Of a DNA stretch of 64,000 bases, positions 62,969-64,000 are shown in pieces. A program made the translations under genes and the position numbers. Numbering within the stretch: the stretch's first letter is position 1; each line of letters begins with the position of its first letter. A model generated the notes under the pieces. The model saw only the letters and a program-made list of their open reading frames with translations, did no database searches and had not been told where the DNA came from. Origin of the DNA: Pseudomonas sp. GV085 (lineage in GTDB: Bacteria; Pseudomonadota; Gammaproteobacteria; Pseudomonadales; Pseudomonadaceae); assembly GCF_003050925.1 (NCBI RefSeq), contig NZ_QAOV01000014.1:1-64000 (forward strand), in the 5' to 3' direction.

Positions 62969-64000
62969 ATGCACAACGACAAGGAAAGTCCCACCATCCT
63001 GACGCTTCTCGACGATGACCTGAGTTTCCAGGTAGTCCGGTTCAGCGGTCATGAAGCACTCAACCAGCCCTATCGATTCGATATCGAGGTTATCGGGCTG
63101 GCACCGGCCCTGAGCCTTGAACGATTGCTGCAGCAACCGGCGTTCCTCGAATTTGGCCACGACCAGGGCATTCATGGCCTGCTGCACAGCGCCAGTTGTG
63201 AACATCGAAGCGGGCACCGGGTCGCTTACAAGCTGGTGCTGGTGTCCCGTGTCCAAGTGCTGGAGCAGCAAGGACGCCGACGAGTTTTCCAGCGCGCCAG
63301 CGTGCCCATGATCCTGCGCCAATTGCTCGAGGAACACGGATTGCCCGCCGGCAGTTATCGCTTTGAACTGGCAACCGGGCACTATCCCCTGCGACCTTTT
63401 TGCATTCAGTACGATGAAACCGACCTGGCGCTGCTGCAACGACTGTGCGAGGAAGAAGGCATCCACTACCACTTCGAGCATCAACGCGACGGCCATGTCC
63501 TGGTGTTGGCCGATGACAGCCTGAGTTTCCCCCAGGAACCGTTGCTCATGCCGATGCGCAGTGACGACCTCGACGAACATCAGGAACCGGTGATCAGCGA
63601 ACTGTTCCAGCGCCATGACGCGACGCTCTCCCCCGTGCGCCCGGGTGCCAGGAATCCTGGTGTAGCGGACACCAGCGACGGCGCAGCCAATCACTCGTTC
63701 GCCACGACAAGACACTTTCCCGCCCACGAACAACAACATCGCGATCAGCTCAGCCGTCGACAACTGGAACGCCTGCGCTGTCGACACCTGCAGATCCACG
63801 GTCAAAGTAATCAGGGTGCATTACGCAGCGGCCGGATCGTACAGGTGGCCGAGCACCCGCTGGCGAATTTCAACGACCAATGGCTGGTCACCGAAATCCG
63901 CCATCAGGGTCGTCATTCATCCATTCTGCTTGACGACACACCCGACATGTCCCCGGGTTACCGCAACCAATTCAGCGCCATCCCCTGGTCGACCGTGTTC
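62969..64000 (+). CDS. vgrG: Type VI secretion tip protein VgrG (N-terminal part)
   Basis: 344 codons, open to the right edge. The reading frame begins MHNDKESPTILTLLDDDLSF and carries the gp27-like first domain of VgrG: RFSGHEALNQPYRFDIEVI, then LRPFCIQYDETDLALLQRLC and EEEGIHYHFEH, the hallmark stretch of the family, and GRIVQVAEHPLANFNDQWLV near 285. The gp5-like needle and any effector extension lie outside. ATG at 62969; no strong ribosome-binding site. With YebC-type and kinase genes upstream and no other T6SS gene in view, it looks like an orphan vgrG. Confidence 0.93.
   Translation, partial: MHNDKESPTILTLLDDDLSFQVVRFSGHEALNQPYRFDIEVIGLAPALSLERLLQQPAFLEFGHDQGIHGLLHSASCEHRSGHRVAYKLVLVSRVQVLEQQGRRRVFQRASVPMILRQLLEEHGLPAGSYRFELATGHYPLRPFCIQYDETDLALLQRLCEEEGIHYHFEHQRDGHVLVLADDSLSFPQEPLLMPMRSDDLDEHQEPVISELFQRHDATLSPVRPGARNPGVADTSDGAANHSFATTRHFPAHEQQHRDQLSRRQLERLRCRHLQIHGQSNQGALRSGRIVQVAEHPLANFNDQWLVTEIRHQGRHSSILLDDTPDMSPGYRNQFSAIPWSTVF

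Overview
The window looks like chromosome from a fluorescent-type Pseudomonas (P. fluorescens/P. putida group). The evidence is high-GC coding sequence, dense REP palindromes of two Pseudomonas families, a PrrF-type Fur-controlled sRNA, a CrcY-type Hfq/Crc-titrating sRNA next to HMG-CoA lyase, and the Pseudomonas liu (leucine/isovalerate) genes. It is mostly ordinary metabolic and transport chromosome. Both ends fall inside type VI secretion genes: a PAAR spike tip on the left and a VgrG N-terminus on the right.

Layout. 1-2.2 kb: PAAR gene and its partner, then a hairpin-rich stretch around a DUF6124-family small protein and a possible antitoxin relic. 2.2-10.4 kb: complete glycerol-type ABC importer operon (glpSTPQUV order), read leftward from a sigma-54 promoter and facing a divergent sigma-54 activator across an array of TGAACA repeats. 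10.5-15.2 kb: cysS, glnS, ppiB, lpxH. 15.3-20.2 kb: MarR-controlled tripartite drug efflux operon with two identical palindromic operators. 20.4-25.8 kb: tamB/tamA. 25.8-31.6 kb: GNAT acetyltransferase, exonuclease III, a PstS-OmpA fusion, an acyl-CoA dehydrogenase and a LysR regulator. 31.7-41.5 kb: liu regulon (liuR, liuE, acyl-CoA ligase, liuABCD) with three copies of a LiuR-type palindrome and the crcY sRNA in its middle. 41.5-43 kb: S24/HTH repressor lacking both catalytic residues, a second DUF6124 protein, prrF. 43-48 kb: cytosolic-type gamma-glutamyltransferase with an amino-acid ABC importer and GntR regulator. 48-52.6 kb: M14 carboxypeptidase; an ECF sigma/anti-sigma pair divergent from a catalase-like haem peroxidase and cytochrome b561, with matching ECF promoters facing both ways. 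52.6-60.3 kb: IclR regulator divergent from a seven-gene operon of a polyamine/opine-type ABC importer and an HcnABC-like amine dehydrogenase. 60.5-64 kb: LRR-kinase fusion, YebC-family regulator, vgrG.

A carbon-control theme links distant parts. The CrcY-like RNA carries several A-rich Hfq/Crc motifs, and the same motif class (AATAATAA) sits directly on the ribosome-binding region of the glycerol transporter operon. All functional names rest on reading motifs and on family knowledge; no database search was run.
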